This document shows, piece by piece, positions 8,848-18,060 of a stretch of 64,000 nucleotides of DNA. The notes beneath the pieces were generated by a model. The model was not told where the DNA came from. It saw only the letters and a program-made list of their open reading frames with translations, and ran no database searches. This stretch comes from an uncultured Desulfobacter sp. (GTDB lineage: Bacteria > Desulfobacterota > Desulfobacteria > Desulfobacterales > Desulfobacteraceae), in the NCBI RefSeq assembly GCF_963664415.1, contig NZ_OY761441.1, positions 1-64,000 of the forward strand. The letters run 5' to 3'. The translations under genes were made by a program, and so were the position numbers. Position 1 is the stretch's first letter, and every line of letters begins with the position of its first letter.

Positions 8848-10821
8848 TTGGGAAAATTAGCATTCCGTAACGGCCTGGCGGCAGTTTTTTTTCTGCTTGC
8901 CGCAGGACAGGGCCTGGCCAAAGAAAACGTCTCTTTGCAGGACATTGTTGTTACAGCCCAGAAACAGGACCAGAATATCAAAGATGTTCCCATTTCTTTG
9001 AGTGTGTTCAACGAATTCGATATTGAGGACAAAGGAATTGAAAATTACAAAGACCTGGCCGATTTTGCGTCCAACGTAACCCTGCTGGAAGCCGGCGGTA
9101 CGGGGATGATGTCAACCTTTATCCGCGGCGTTGCTTCAGATTCCGGTGTGGAAAGTGCCAATGCCGGGATTTATGTAGACGGGGTGCCCTATGTATACAC
9201 ATTCGGCAATGATATCCCCATTGAACAAATTCAGCGCATCGAAATTCTTAAAGGCCCCCAATGCGTGCTTTATGGGAAGAACTCCTATGCCGGGGTGGTA
9301 AATATTATCTCAAAGGAACCTGCACAGGTATTTGAAGGCAGTGCTGACGTGACCCTTGGCAGCGACGATAAAAGAAAGCTGAGGCTGGACCTGAGTACGC
9401 CCCTGATAGCAGATAAACTCAATGTCAGCCTGTTTGCCCGCCATTATGAAAAGGACGGTTTTATCCACAACACCACATTAAATAATGAAGATAATTACTC
9501 AGAAGATAATTTTGGAAAACTTCATTTCAGGTTTACCCCCACAGACCGCCTTATGTTTTCCCTGATCTCATCGGTCCTGGACACTGACGAAGGTGCGCCG
9601 ACCTGGAATATGACCGGTGCGCCGGACCGCCTGGTGGTGCAAAGCGGCCTTCAGGGGACCAACCAGACTACCAATGTCACCCATGCCCTGAAAGGTGCCT
9701 GCGACCTGGGTGGAGGGCACCAGCTCACATCTTTAACCACCGTCAAGCACCTTGACAACCGGATTATCTATGATGCGGATTTTTCCCCGGCAAATGCCTA
9801 TCATATGGATGCGGACATGGAGCTGAAGGAGTACTCCCAGGAATTAAGGCTCACAGGCATCCTGGGCCGGGTAAGCTATATGGCCGGGCTATATGCCGAC
9901 AGCATGGAAAAGGACAGATACCTGCTCCTGTGCGGCAGCCCCTTTCAAAAATACAATACCCAAAGCCGGACTCTAAGCGTCTTTGCCAATGGCAGCATGG
10001 ATCTTACCCCGAATTTGAACCTTTCTTTGGGTGCGCGTCTGGACCGGGACGAAATCAGCCTTGATGATACGTACGGCGGCCTGGAAGAGGAGCATTCCTA
10101 TACCAATGTCTCCCCCAAGATCAGCCTGAGTTATGCGGTTTCGCAGAAAACCACGGCCTATGCCACGATATCCAGAGGATATAAAAGCGGCGGATACTAT
10201 CTGTTTGCCCCGACACCTGACCGGCGCTGGGTGGACAAAGAAGAAATGACCAACTACGAAATCGGGGCAAAATCCAATCTCACACAAAATCTCAGCCTGG
10301 GCACCGCTGTTTTTTTCATGGATATCAGGGACAAGCAGGTGACCACCCAGGTGGATCCGGTCATCAGCTACGTGGATAACGCCGCCCAGTGCGAAACCAT
10401 GGGGTTTGAAGTGGATGCGGAACTGAAACTGACCCCGGCGCTCAGTTTCAATGTCTCCTTTGGGATGGCGGATTCCGAATTTAAAGCGTTCAGCGACGGG
10501 GCAGGGGATTACTCAGGAAATAAAAATCCCTTTTCTCCACTTTATACTTACGCAGTCAGCGCCACTTACAGGGATACACGGGGCCTGTTTGCCACAGCAG
10601 GGGTAAGGGGCCAGGACAAGATGTATACGGACAAGGAAAACCAGACCGTTACAGATGCCTATTATGTCATTGATGCAAAAATCGGCTATGAAGCACAACG
10701 GTTTGATGTGTATCTTTACGCAAATAATCTCACACAGGAAATTTATGATACCAATTACCAGCTTGCAAGCTTCCTGTCATCTCCCAGGGAAATCGGGGTT
10801 CAGTGCAGGGTCAGATTTTAA
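8848..10821 (+). CDS. TonB-dependent outer-membrane receptor 3
   Basis: A 657-residue receptor with a TTG start at 8848 preceded by AAAGGAAG. Signal peptide 1-24 (ending GLAKENVS), TonB-box region QDIVVTAQKQDQN, plug with IQRIEILKGPQCVLYGKN near 130-147 (Cys-Val in place of the usual Gly-Thr), then barrel strands ending in VQCRVRF. The frame is intact. It is divergent from the AraC gene at 7751-8755 and followed at 29 bp by a carboxylesterase, which may act on the same imported compound. The ligand is not predictable from sequence. Confidence 0.92.
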   Translation: MGKLAFRNGLAAVFFLLAAGQGLAKENVSLQDIVVTAQKQDQNIKDVPISLSVFNEFDIEDKGIENYKDLADFASNVTLLEAGGTGMMSTFIRGVASDSGVESANAGIYVDGVPYVYTFGNDIPIEQIQRIEILKGPQCVLYGKNSYAGVVNIISKEPAQVFEGSADVTLGSDDKRKLRLDLSTPLIADKLNVSLFARHYEKDGFIHNTTLNNEDNYSEDNFGKLHFRFTPTDRLMFSLISSVLDTDEGAPTWNMTGAPDRLVVQSGLQGTNQTTNVTHALKGACDLGGGHQLTSLTTVKHLDNRIIYDADFSPANAYHMDADMELKEYSQELRLTGILGRVSYMAGLYADSMEKDRYLLLCGSPFQKYNTQSRTLSVFANGSMDLTPNLNLSLGARLDRDEISLDDTYGGLEEEHSYTNVSPKISLSYAVSQKTTAYATISRGYKSGGYYLFAPTPDRRWVDKEEMTNYEIGAKSNLTQNLSLGTAVFFMDIRDKQVTTQVDPVISYVDNAAQCETMGFEVDAELKLTPALSFNVSFGMADSEFKAFSDGAGDYSGNKNPFSPLYTYAVSATYRDTRGLFATAGVRGQDKMYTDKENQTVTDAYYVIDAKIGYEAQRFDVYLYANNLTQEIYDTNYQLASFLSSPREIGVQCRVRF

Positions 10822-10850
10822 CCTTAAATATTAGAAAGCATACTGCCGCC

Positions 10851-12494
10851 ATGATTAGAATATTTTTTATCTGTTTTTTTATCTGGGGTCTTAACCTGCC
10901 GAACCAGGCCGGGGCGGGGCTGCCGGATACCTGCAGGGTTCTTGCCGGTGCCCGCATTGCTGTGACCCATACCGCTTTCGGCAAAATCCGGGGCTATATC
11001 CATAACGGAACATACATATACAAGGGCATTCCCTATGCCAGGGCAGACAGGTTCATGCCGCCTGTCTGCCCGCAGCCCTGGAAAGGGGTGAAAAGCACAT
11101 TGTCCTGGGGACCGGTCTGCCCACAGATGGAGGTGCCGTCGTCCGATCCGGATGAGGTGGATTTCGTGTTCAGACAAATCCGGGGAAAGGAAGGGGAAAA
11201 CTGCCAGGTATTGAACATCTGGACCCAGGGGCTGGAACCGGACGGAAAACGGCCGGTCATGGTATGGATCCACGGGGGAGGATTTGACTATGGCTCCTCC
11301 CAGTCCATGCCCCTTTACGATGGTGAAAGTTTAAGCCGGAAAGAGGATATTGTGATGGTATCCGTAAACCACCGGCTTAATGTTCTTGGATTCGCCGACC
11401 TGTCCGGTTTTGGGGAACCGTTTAAATATTCGGCCAATACCGGTATGATGGACCTTGTGGCAGCTCTGGAGTGGATACATAATAATATTGAAAATTTTGG
11501 CGGCGATCCGGAGAATGTAACTATTTTCGGCCAGTCAGGCGGCGGGGCCAAAGTCGGCACCCTGATGTGCGCGCCGTCGGCAAAAGGGCTGTTTCACAAG
11601 GCCATTATTCAAAGCGGCGCAGATCCGCGGTTCCAGGACCCTGCCGTCACCCGGCGGCTGGGCCGGGAACTTGTCAGGGAACTTGGGCTGACCCAGGATA
11701 CCATCGGCCGGATCCGTACAGTCCCCTGCGCCACACTCATTGATGCCGGAAGACAGGCCCGGGAAAAGCTCCGCAAAGCCCTGACAAAAGAAGGCCGGCC
11801 GCCTCTCGGCTTTGGGTTTGGGTTCTCTCCTTGTCGGGACGGTAGTTTTTTGCCCTATGATGCCCGGGATCCCAGGGCTTTGAAACTGTCAGGCAATGTT
11901 GCCCTGCTGACCGGATCAACTAAAACCGAATTCCTCAAATCCATGTGGCAGTTGCCTGTGCCGGGTGAAGCCGGGCCAGACGATGTGGCCGGTTTTTTGA
12001 ATAAGCAATATGGTCAAAGGGCGGATGCCTTTGCCGCGGCGGTAAAAAAAGCCTATCCCGGTGACACGGATATCTGCCTGCCCATTGATGTGGATACCCG
12101 GTTTCGAAGGGCTTGTCTTATCCATGCCGGCCTTAAGTCAAAATACGGTGACGCCCCGGTATATACTTATCTGTTTACCTGGAATTCACCGGTTCTTGAC
12201 GGAAACTACAAATCGGTTCACTGCATGGATCTGCCCTTTGTATTTAATAATATCGCACTTGCGGAAAATATGACCGGGGGCGGGCCGGACGCCTATGTCC
12301 TTGCCCATACCATCAGCCGGGCCTGGATTAATTTTGCCCGCAGCGCCAATCCCAACCACAGCGGGCTGCCGTTCTGGCCTGTCTACACCAAAACCTGTGA
12401 ATATACCATGCTGCTGGACAATATCTGCACTGTAAAAGCCAATCATGACAAGGCGCTTTTGCAGTTCACGGAAAATGAACCGCGCCTTTGGTAA
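10851..12494 (+). CDS. Secreted type B carboxylesterase
   Basis: A 547-residue alpha/beta hydrolase of the carboxylesterase/cholinesterase family. A signal peptide (about 1-23, IFFICFFIWGLNLPNQAGAG) sends it to the periplasm or outside. Family hallmarks in order: FGKIRGYIHNG, YKGIPYA, the oxyanion-hole segment MVWIHGGGFDYGSS, and the nucleophile elbow FGQSGGGAK with Ser229. It starts 29 bp after the receptor 3 stop and probably shares its mRNA. Cleavage of an imported ester-linked chelate is an attractive but unproven idea. No damage is visible. Confidence 0.9.
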   Translation: MIRIFFICFFIWGLNLPNQAGAGLPDTCRVLAGARIAVTHTAFGKIRGYIHNGTYIYKGIPYARADRFMPPVCPQPWKGVKSTLSWGPVCPQMEVPSSDPDEVDFVFRQIRGKEGENCQVLNIWTQGLEPDGKRPVMVWIHGGGFDYGSSQSMPLYDGESLSRKEDIVMVSVNHRLNVLGFADLSGFGEPFKYSANTGMMDLVAALEWIHNNIENFGGDPENVTIFGQSGGGAKVGTLMCAPSAKGLFHKAIIQSGADPRFQDPAVTRRLGRELVRELGLTQDTIGRIRTVPCATLIDAGRQAREKLRKALTKEGRPPLGFGFGFSPCRDGSFLPYDARDPRALKLSGNVALLTGSTKTEFLKSMWQLPVPGEAGPDDVAGFLNKQYGQRADAFAAAVKKAYPGDTDICLPIDVDTRFRRACLIHAGLKSKYGDAPVYTYLFTWNSPVLDGNYKSVHCMDLPFVFNNIALAENMTGGGPDAYVLAHTISRAWINFARSANPNHSGLPFWPVYTKTCEYTMLLDNICTVKANHDKALLQFTENEPRLW

Positions 12495-12597
12495 TCCCAA
12501 CAAATCCATGGAGTCAAAAACTTTTCCTAAGTCTATCGGCCACCCTATGCATCCAAAGGAGAATATGAGAATTATTTTTGATGGTTATTGGGGGAAA

Positions 12598-12757
12598 TCA
12601 GTATTCCGTAACAGCCTGTCGAATATGATCTACCGGGTTTGTTCCGAAGTGATTTTTGAACGCTTTGGTAAAGCTTTGCTGGTGGGCATATCCCACCTCG
12701 AATGCCGCTTCGGTAACATTCATTTTTTTGTTTTCCAGAAGATCTCTTACAGATAGG
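12598..12757 (-). pseudogene. AraC-family regulator, C-terminal remnant
   Basis: The minus strand encodes LSVRDLLENKKMNVTEAAFE, then VGYAHQQSFTKAFKNHFGTN and a stop. This is the last helix-turn-helix of an AraC protein. The rest of the gene is missing; the break lies at about 12757, some 85 bp before the group II intron remnant. It suggests a third regulator once belonged to this receptor region. Confidence 0.75.
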
Positions 12758-12840
12758 AACTTGCTTTTTGACTCCCAAAGTATAAAAAAATATCAGAAGC
12801 TTGAAATATGCCCCCGCCCGGTCACAGACACAACATGTTG

Positions 12841-13608
12841 GTGCGCCACGAGGGCGCAGGATACCAAGGGACACCGCAAGGTGGTGTTATTAGCCCTTTA
12901 TTGGCAAACGTATACATGAATCGATTCCTGAAATACTGGCGGATCAAAGAGTGTAATGAGACTTTCCGTGCTCGGATTGTCTCCTATGCCGATGATTTTG
13001 TGATCCTGAGTCGAGGTAAGGCAGCTCAGGCTCTGGAACTGACAAGTGCAGTGATGGAGCGACTCGGCTTAAAGCTAAATCAGGATAAAACCGTCGTCGT
13101 GGATGTCTGGAACGAGAATTTTGACTTTCTCGGTTACACTTTTGGTCAGACTTGGTTTCGGAAAACAGGTAAAAGGTATATGGCAGCCAGCCCATCAAGG
13201 AAAAGCGTAAAACGGTTGAAACAGAAGGTGAGGGCGATATTAAGACCAGGCGAAAAGGGCGCGTGGCCAGAAGTTAGAGATCGGCTAAACGCTTTATTGC
13301 AGGGTTGGAGTGCTTACTTTTGTTACGGCACGACCCAGATAGCTTACCGTGCTGTTGAACGAAATGTCTATGAGCGCGTAAGACGCTTTCTGGTTTGTCG
13401 GCATAAGGTGCGTTCGCGAGGCATACAGCGGTTTCCATCAGAACGAGTATTCGGTGAACTTGGAGTACTCTTGCCGAGACCGATGAAGAGAGCCGACGTG
13501 TGCTTTAAGGTGAATTCAGTCGGAAAGCCGGATGCGGTAGCTCCGCACGTCCGGTTTGATGAGCAGGGACAGGAAACGGAGTCACTTTGCTACCGCGCCT
13601 GTCCTTAA
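12841..13608 (+). pseudogene. ltrA: Group II intron reverse transcriptase/maturase, 5'-deleted
   Basis: The frame carries the second half of an LtrA-type enzyme: QGTPQGGVISPLLANVYMN, the catalytic FVIL-flanked YADD motif, thumb segment NENFDFLGYTFG, and the maturase X region with GWSAYFCYG and RRFPSE-like RFPSERVFGELGV. The fingers (RT0-RT4) are absent, so it cannot be an active polymerase on its own. The open frame runs on through domain V and stops only at 13608, which is not expected for an intact intron protein. Confidence 0.85.
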
Positions 13609-13614
13609 CTCTAC
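12841..13614 (+). mobile_element. Internally deleted group II intron, copy 1
   Basis: It begins with the intron 5' consensus GTGCG at 12841 and ends in AC at 13614. A domain V hairpin lies at 13524-13557 (AAGCCGGATGCG stem, CG bulge, TCCGGTTT closing) with a domain VI-like segment after it. Only 27 bp separate the GTGCG end from reverse-transcriptase codons, so most of domains I-III and the front half of the enzyme gene are gone. The 5' exon side (CACAACATGTTG) closely matches that of copy 2 at 36.7 kb. Confidence 0.82.
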
Positions 13615-13756
13615 TGCCGGACAAGATAGGCTGTCCGCTGACTTCCGGCAGGGTGAAAAAACAGATAAATGATTTTATCAGGGAATTGCAGCGGGCTGTT
13701 CCCGGGCATCTTGGGTTTAGCCCCGGAAATGAAAGGTTATAACCGAATACGGATAA

Positions 13757-14545
13757 TCAATCTGTTTTAAATATTATTTTATTTAAAATCAGGCCTGACC
13801 CGGGCGCAATTTCTTTTAACGGCAAGGCCTGACTGCCTGAAAGGGATTGTTTAATGCGGTTTAAATCAATATCTTTTTTCCCGAGTTTAAACAATTGGCC
13901 CATGATTAAACGAACCTGGTATCTTAAAAAACCAGATGCCTGAATCCTGAGCAGCCAGCTTTTTTCCGGGAAAAAACTGGCCTGGAATTCAGTGTTTTCT
14001 TCTATTCGGCAGACACGGATGTCTCGTTCAAGGCAGGTTTTCGGGCCGGGTTTGGTGCAGTATGAACCAAAATGATGCTGCCCTTCAAACAGCCTGGCAC
14101 CCTGTTTCATCAATTCAATATCAAGATCTTCTTGAACCGTATGCATCATGGCCGCACAGAAGGGATGGCTTTTGCATCCAAATGCAAATAGGTAAAGATA
14201 TTCTTTTACTTTGGGAGCACGAATAATATTAAAGGTTCCGGGTTTTTCTTCCACGCCTGTCACGCGGATATCATTGGGCAGGTTTATATTTAATTTTGAC
14301 TGCAGTGCTTCCATATTCAGTGCATCATGGACAAAAAGCATGAATGCTGACTGATTCGCCGAGACTTTTGAATCGGTCCGGCTGGTGCCCAAAATCCTGA
14401 ACCCGGATTTTTCAAGGACAAAGCCAAGCGTTTTTTCAATCATGGCTTCAATGGTTTTTACACCTGACTGCTTCTGCCAGCCATGGTACCGGAAACCCAG
14501 ATACTGGATATGAATCAGGTAATGGTATAATTTTTCCTGTGCCAT
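13757..14545 (-). CDS. truA: tRNA pseudouridine synthase A
   Basis: A 262-residue enzyme of the TruA family, which makes pseudouridine at positions 38-40 of tRNA anticodon arms. The catalytic aspartate lies in GTSRTDSKVSANQ (Asp58), the family motif normally reading GRTDAGVHA. Downstream are the RNA-binding face (FEGQHHFGSYC) and the SGFLRYQVRLIMG motif. The Ala-to-Ser and His-to-Ser changes around the active site are within a divergent subgroup; the key Arg and Asp are kept. It stands alone and appears intact. Confidence 0.9.
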   Translation of the reverse strand: MAQEKLYHYLIHIQYLGFRYHGWQKQSGVKTIEAMIEKTLGFVLEKSGFRILGTSRTDSKVSANQSAFMLFVHDALNMEALQSKLNINLPNDIRVTGVEEKPGTFNIIRAPKVKEYLYLFAFGCKSHPFCAAMMHTVQEDLDIELMKQGARLFEGQHHFGSYCTKPGPKTCLERDIRVCRIEENTEFQASFFPEKSWLLRIQASGFLRYQVRLIMGQLFKLGKKDIDLNRIKQSLSGSQALPLKEIAPGSGLILNKIIFKTD

Positions 14546-14725
14546 AAAAAAAATCTTAACTGAAATAGCATCATAATACCACAGGATATATGATGTTGAA
14601 TTTCATTTATCCCCAGTGAGATTGTCACCCATAATTAATAGATTTCCGTGATTACATCTGGTACTTTTAATCCATGGACGTTTCAATGGCAAAACTCATC
14701 CCCTGACCACCAGCGGAGATATCCT

Positions 14726-14818
14726 GTGAAACAATATAAAATCAACACCCTGATTTCCGGAGGCCTGATTACCAATTATCACTGCACTTCAAAATGCCGC
14801 CACTGTCTGTATAATTGA
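14726..14818 (+). pseudogene. Radical SAM protein, N-terminal stub
   Basis: GTG at 14726 follows a purine-rich site (CGGAG). The 30 residues include GGLITNYHCTSKCRHCLYN, with the CxxxCxxC motif that binds the 4Fe-4S cluster of radical SAM enzymes. A TGA follows two residues after the third Cys-containing motif, and beyond it only unrelated sequence is found, so the body of the enzyme has been lost. Confidence 0.7.
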
Positions 14819-14914
14819 AATTATATTCCCGGTCTGTGTTCAGGCATTTCCCTGGAAATGAATGCTCTATGTACCAGTCTCTCTTTTGTTATAGCAACTA
14901 TTTCATCATCAAAC

Positions 14915-15919
14915 TCATTTATTATGGGTAAAGGCATCGATGCGTTCCGCAATATTGGCCTTAAGATTCTCGAAAAAGAGTGAATAGTCAAATGCGTGGT
15001 AAACCCCTTCCGGGAAATGGCCACCTTGGACTGTAACAAAGTCGATATTCTCGGGTTGGACAATCAGGCCACCATCTACAATCTGAGCCGAAGTGAAATG
15101 CGGGTAAGTAGTTGCTTTGTCTGCACTATCAAAGAAGACAGAACCAAGGTTCTTCTTAGCGGGGACAAAGGCGCTGTCCATGCTCCACGATAGGGGGTTG
15201 ACCGTTAGGGCGCCCTTTTTGAGAGTCGGCGCCGCTGATTGCCGCCCCGCAGCCATGGTATTGTAAGAGATGATACAGCCAGTTTGCTCTGAACGTTCAC
15301 ACATGTGTACCGAGTGATTAGCAGCAATATCCTCCGGTGTCAATGACCAGCCGGGAAGTAAGGCCGCAACAAGCAGTTTTTCTGCGCCTGTTGTCCCCCA
15401 ATGCTCGATGAGAAGATCCGTCAAAATCATAGAACCCTGGCTATGGCCTGCCAAGAAAAAGGGGCGACCGTTATTTTCATATTTTAGGTAATAGGACAGA
15501 GCGCGCCAGACATCATTATGCACGATCTCTTGCAATGGTGCGGCGGCGGAATTATTCAATGCCAGACCAGCCAAATTCATCTGGCGATACATTGGGGCGT
15601 AGATATTCGCCTGTACTTCAAAGACAGAAGCCATCGTCTTTATTGTCTCCATGGCTGCTGCCCGCATGTCCGGTCTAACCGTATCCATTATCCAATCCTT
15701 ATCATTGAACAGGACCGTTGGATAAACGAAAAAAACATCAACCGGGGATGTGGGGGCGGCAGGTTTGACTATCCAGCCTTCCGGTGCCGCATAGTCTGGA
15801 GCTTTTGGCAAAATTTTTAGATCCAAGGGCGGCATGGCCAGGCAGGAAAAAAGTGGCATAAGGCAAAAAACGAAGATCAGAATCATCGAATACAAGATGG
15901 GTAACTTATTGTTTTTCAA
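14915..15919 (-). CDS. DUF3089 alpha/beta hydrolase, exported
   Basis: A protein of about 334 residues from a TTG start at 15919 (preceded by GGGAG), which puts a hydrophobic signal/lipoprotein-like segment (ILIFVFCLMPLFSCLAMPP) near the N-terminus. The DUF3089 pattern is clear: VDVFFVYPTVLF early, DVWRALSYYLKYENNGRPFF, then the nucleophile elbow AGHSQGS. It is a predicted lipase/esterase-like hydrolase; the substrate is unknown. A longer reading to 16021 has no good start signal. The frame is intact and the gene has no obvious operon partner. Confidence 0.82.
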   Translation of the reverse strand: MKNNKLPILYSMILIFVFCLMPLFSCLAMPPLDLKILPKAPDYAAPEGWIVKPAAPTSPVDVFFVYPTVLFNDKDWIMDTVRPDMRAAAMETIKTMASVFEVQANIYAPMYRQMNLAGLALNNSAAAPLQEIVHNDVWRALSYYLKYENNGRPFFLAGHSQGSMILTDLLIEHWGTTGAEKLLVAALLPGWSLTPEDIAANHSVHMCERSEQTGCIISYNTMAAGRQSAAPTLKKGALTVNPLSWSMDSAFVPAKKNLGSVFFDSADKATTYPHFTSAQIVDGGLIVQPENIDFVTVQGGHFPEGVYHAFDYSLFFENLKANIAERIDAFTHNK

Positions 15920-16021
15920 ATTAACTCCCGATGTTTTTTTGTTATAGTTACAATTCGCTATCATCGCGGTACTGGACGAAGGCCGCACCGCGATTCCCGG
16001 CGGAGGAACCGCCTTTAACAA

Positions 16022-16334
16022 GTGATTATTTAGTTTTTTCTGTTAAAGTCCGAGTTGTAATATTATCCCGTTAGAAAAAAATGGAAACAGGATAGTATTC
16101 CAATATCAACCAACTAGCCGGATGTAAATATGAAATTCCACGCACGTTGAGAAAACGAAACCGTAAGCGGTATTCGAGGTCACTGCGCCAAGTTTGAAAC
16201 CGGACAGGAATAACAGTAGTAGCCAACGCCTTCAAAGCCAAGCATCACAGCGTTTAGGTATAGACAAAGTCAACAGCTCTCCTGGCCCCAAATAAAAGGG
16301 CTTATTTTTCAAGATCCCAGTTCCATTTTTACTT
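16022..16334. other. Intergenic stretch holding a copy of a dispersed ~110-bp repeat
   Basis: No gene is evident. Bases about 16160-16268, read on the minus strand, closely match 61901-62010 on the plus strand (for example CTATAC, AACGCTGTGATGCTTG, CAAGGCGTT-like and CTGTTATTCCTG blocks in the same order). The copy at 61.9 kb follows an IS1-like transposase, so this may be a left-over end of a related element. Confidence 0.5.
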
Positions 16335-16676
16335 TTATCGCCTACAACATCTTAACTTGAGCTTATCGCAATAGTCACCTGAACATGTGATTCCTGAAAC
16401 GAAATAACCATCAGCACATTCACCATACCCTGAACCTTCCTCTGAGAAAAAATCTGTATCATAGCAGTGGATTGCTACATTATTCACTGGAATTGCTTTA
16501 ACATTTAACTTGTCGCAATATTTACCATTGCACCATAATCCGACAATTACACTTCTGTCATTCAGGTAACCACCTGGAGGCTCTTCTGAGAACCAACCAG
16601 ACATGATCTGGTTAGTTTGGTTATAATTAAAATTAGTTGGGCAACATGTAAGGGGCAAGAAAATAATTAATTCCAC
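16335..16676 (-). pseudogene. Cys-rich repeat protein, C-terminal part of a split gene
   Basis: About 113 residues with two copies of a Cys-rich unit: FSEEPPGGYLNDRSVIVGLW with CNGKYCDKLNVKAI, then FSEEGSGYGECADGYFVSGI with TCSGDYCDKLKLRCC. The same unit ends the frame at 20910-21509 on the same strand. Order and strand show that both are parts of one gene, cut by the DUF4338-ISAzo13 insertion: N-terminal part at 21509-20936, this C-terminal part from about 16660 down. The first ~10 residues here probably belong to the element end. Function unknown; likely exported and disulfide-bonded. Confidence 0.65.
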
Positions 16677-16809
16677 CGATCAGACCGTTAATTGACTACG
16701 GTAGGAAATACTATGCATTGAATAGAAAGAGCTTCCCCGGCCTACCCCCAAAAAAAACGGGACAAATGACCATACATCTGTTATGAAAAAATAGAAAAGG
16801 AGTATGATC

Positions 16810-18060
16810 ATGCCGGCATTGATACAGCCTATAAAATTTTGTGGCCGGGATTTTTCGACATACGATTTGTTGGTGATTACGGAAGTTGTGGCTACATGCG
16901 ATGGTATCAGCCGCACTGAGATGGCCTACACGGTATGCGAGATTCTTGATTGGAAGCGGCCCAGCGGGAAGCTCAAAGCCCGTGAGTGCAAGGACCTCCT
17001 TGAACTTCTGGATGACAGAGGTATCCTTAATCTACCGGAGAAAAAGCAACCAGGTAACCACACTCCCCAGAAATTAAAAAAACAAGTCACGGACAATGAG
17101 CCCTACTGCACACTTTCCGGCGGTGTTGAGGAATTTACGCCTCTGAATATCCAACGAGTACGAGACAAGTCTCAGCGAAACCTGTTCCGGGATCTTATCA
17201 GCCGCTACCACTATCTGGGTTATGCCATGCCCTTTGGGGCAAGGCTTCAATATTTGATTTCCGTGACTCGACCTAAGCATCAGGTTGTGGGCTGCATCCA
17301 ATTTTCAAGCCCTGCTTGGCGGATGAAGTCAAGAGACCTATGGATCGGTTGGGACGATGATAGGCGAAGCAAGGCCTTGCAACATGTGGTTAACAACAGC
17401 CGGTTTCTGGTGTTAGCCCCAATTCGCAACCTGGCAAGCAGCATGCTTTCTGCGTCCCTTGATCACCTCCGATTCGACTGGGAGAGGCAGTACGGAGTTG
17501 CTCCCCTTCTTTTGGAAACCCTGGTGGACCGGAGCCTGTATTATGGCGGGTGCTACCGGGCTGCCAACTGGATCAAAATAGGCGAAACAACTGGACGTGG
17601 ACGAATGGATAAGACCAACAGGCAAAATGAAGCCGAGGTGAAAACCATTATGGTTTATCCGCTGGTTAAGAATGCCCGACGTCGACTTAGAGAGGGAAAT
17701 AAAGAAGGTAATGTCGCTGCTGAGAATTTGTTTAAATCTCAAATTACTGGACAATCGGGGCAGCATAACGTATGGTCATCATGGACCCCTATAAAGAAAG
17801 GAGAAGCCATGATGAATCATCCTGAATTGCCCAATCTTGAAAAAACAAACGAATTTTCTCTGGAATTAAAACTGTTTTTGAATGACACCCGGTCGAATTT
17901 AAAAGGTTCTGAACGACGTAAATTTATGGCTAACGTAGTCCGCCTTATGGGCAAGGGGGGCCAACGCCGGGCAGAAAAAGAACTGGGATGGGACAGAAAA
18001 ACCATCCAGAAAGGGACAAAAGAATTAGATTCCGGTTTTGACTGTATAGATAGTGCCTGA
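16810..18060 (+). CDS. DUF4338 (DruA-like) protein, open into ISAzo13 transposase
   Basis: Residues ~1-315 match DUF4338, the domain of DruA from the Druantia defence system, also found in transposons. Visible blocks: LISRYHYLGYAMPFGARLQY, SPAWRMKSRDLWIGWDDDRR, VVNNSRFLVLAPIRNLASSM, APLLLETLVDRSLYYGGCYR and the GETTGRGRMDK segment. No stop separates it from the ISAzo13 transposase start (ATG 17809, with its own AAGGAG), so the same frame continues into that protein until the ISNCY insertion creates TGA at 18058-18060. The start at 16810 is preferred to 16804 because of spacing to AAAAGGAG. No other Druantia genes are nearby. Confidence 0.85.
   Translation: MPALIQPIKFCGRDFSTYDLLVITEVVATCDGISRTEMAYTVCEILDWKRPSGKLKARECKDLLELLDDRGILNLPEKKQPGNHTPQKLKKQVTDNEPYCTLSGGVEEFTPLNIQRVRDKSQRNLFRDLISRYHYLGYAMPFGARLQYLISVTRPKHQVVGCIQFSSPAWRMKSRDLWIGWDDDRRSKALQHVVNNSRFLVLAPIRNLASSMLSASLDHLRFDWERQYGVAPLLLETLVDRSLYYGGCYRAANWIKIGETTGRGRMDKTNRQNEAEVKTIMVYPLVKNARRRLREGNKEGNVAAENLFKSQITGQSGQHNVWSSWTPIKKGEAMMNHPELPNLEKTNEFSLELKLFLNDTRSNLKGSERRKFMANVVRLMGKGGQRRAEKELGWDRKTIQKGTKELDSGFDCIDSA

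Noticed and set aside
12656..12919. Plus-strand frame around the intron 5' end
   Set aside because: It is the antisense of the AraC remnant fused to intron sequence, with no start signal.
16810..18060. A Druantia anti-phage system
   Set aside because: Only the DUF4338 (DruA-like) protein is present; no druB-E genes or large helicase lie nearby, and the context is a transposon.
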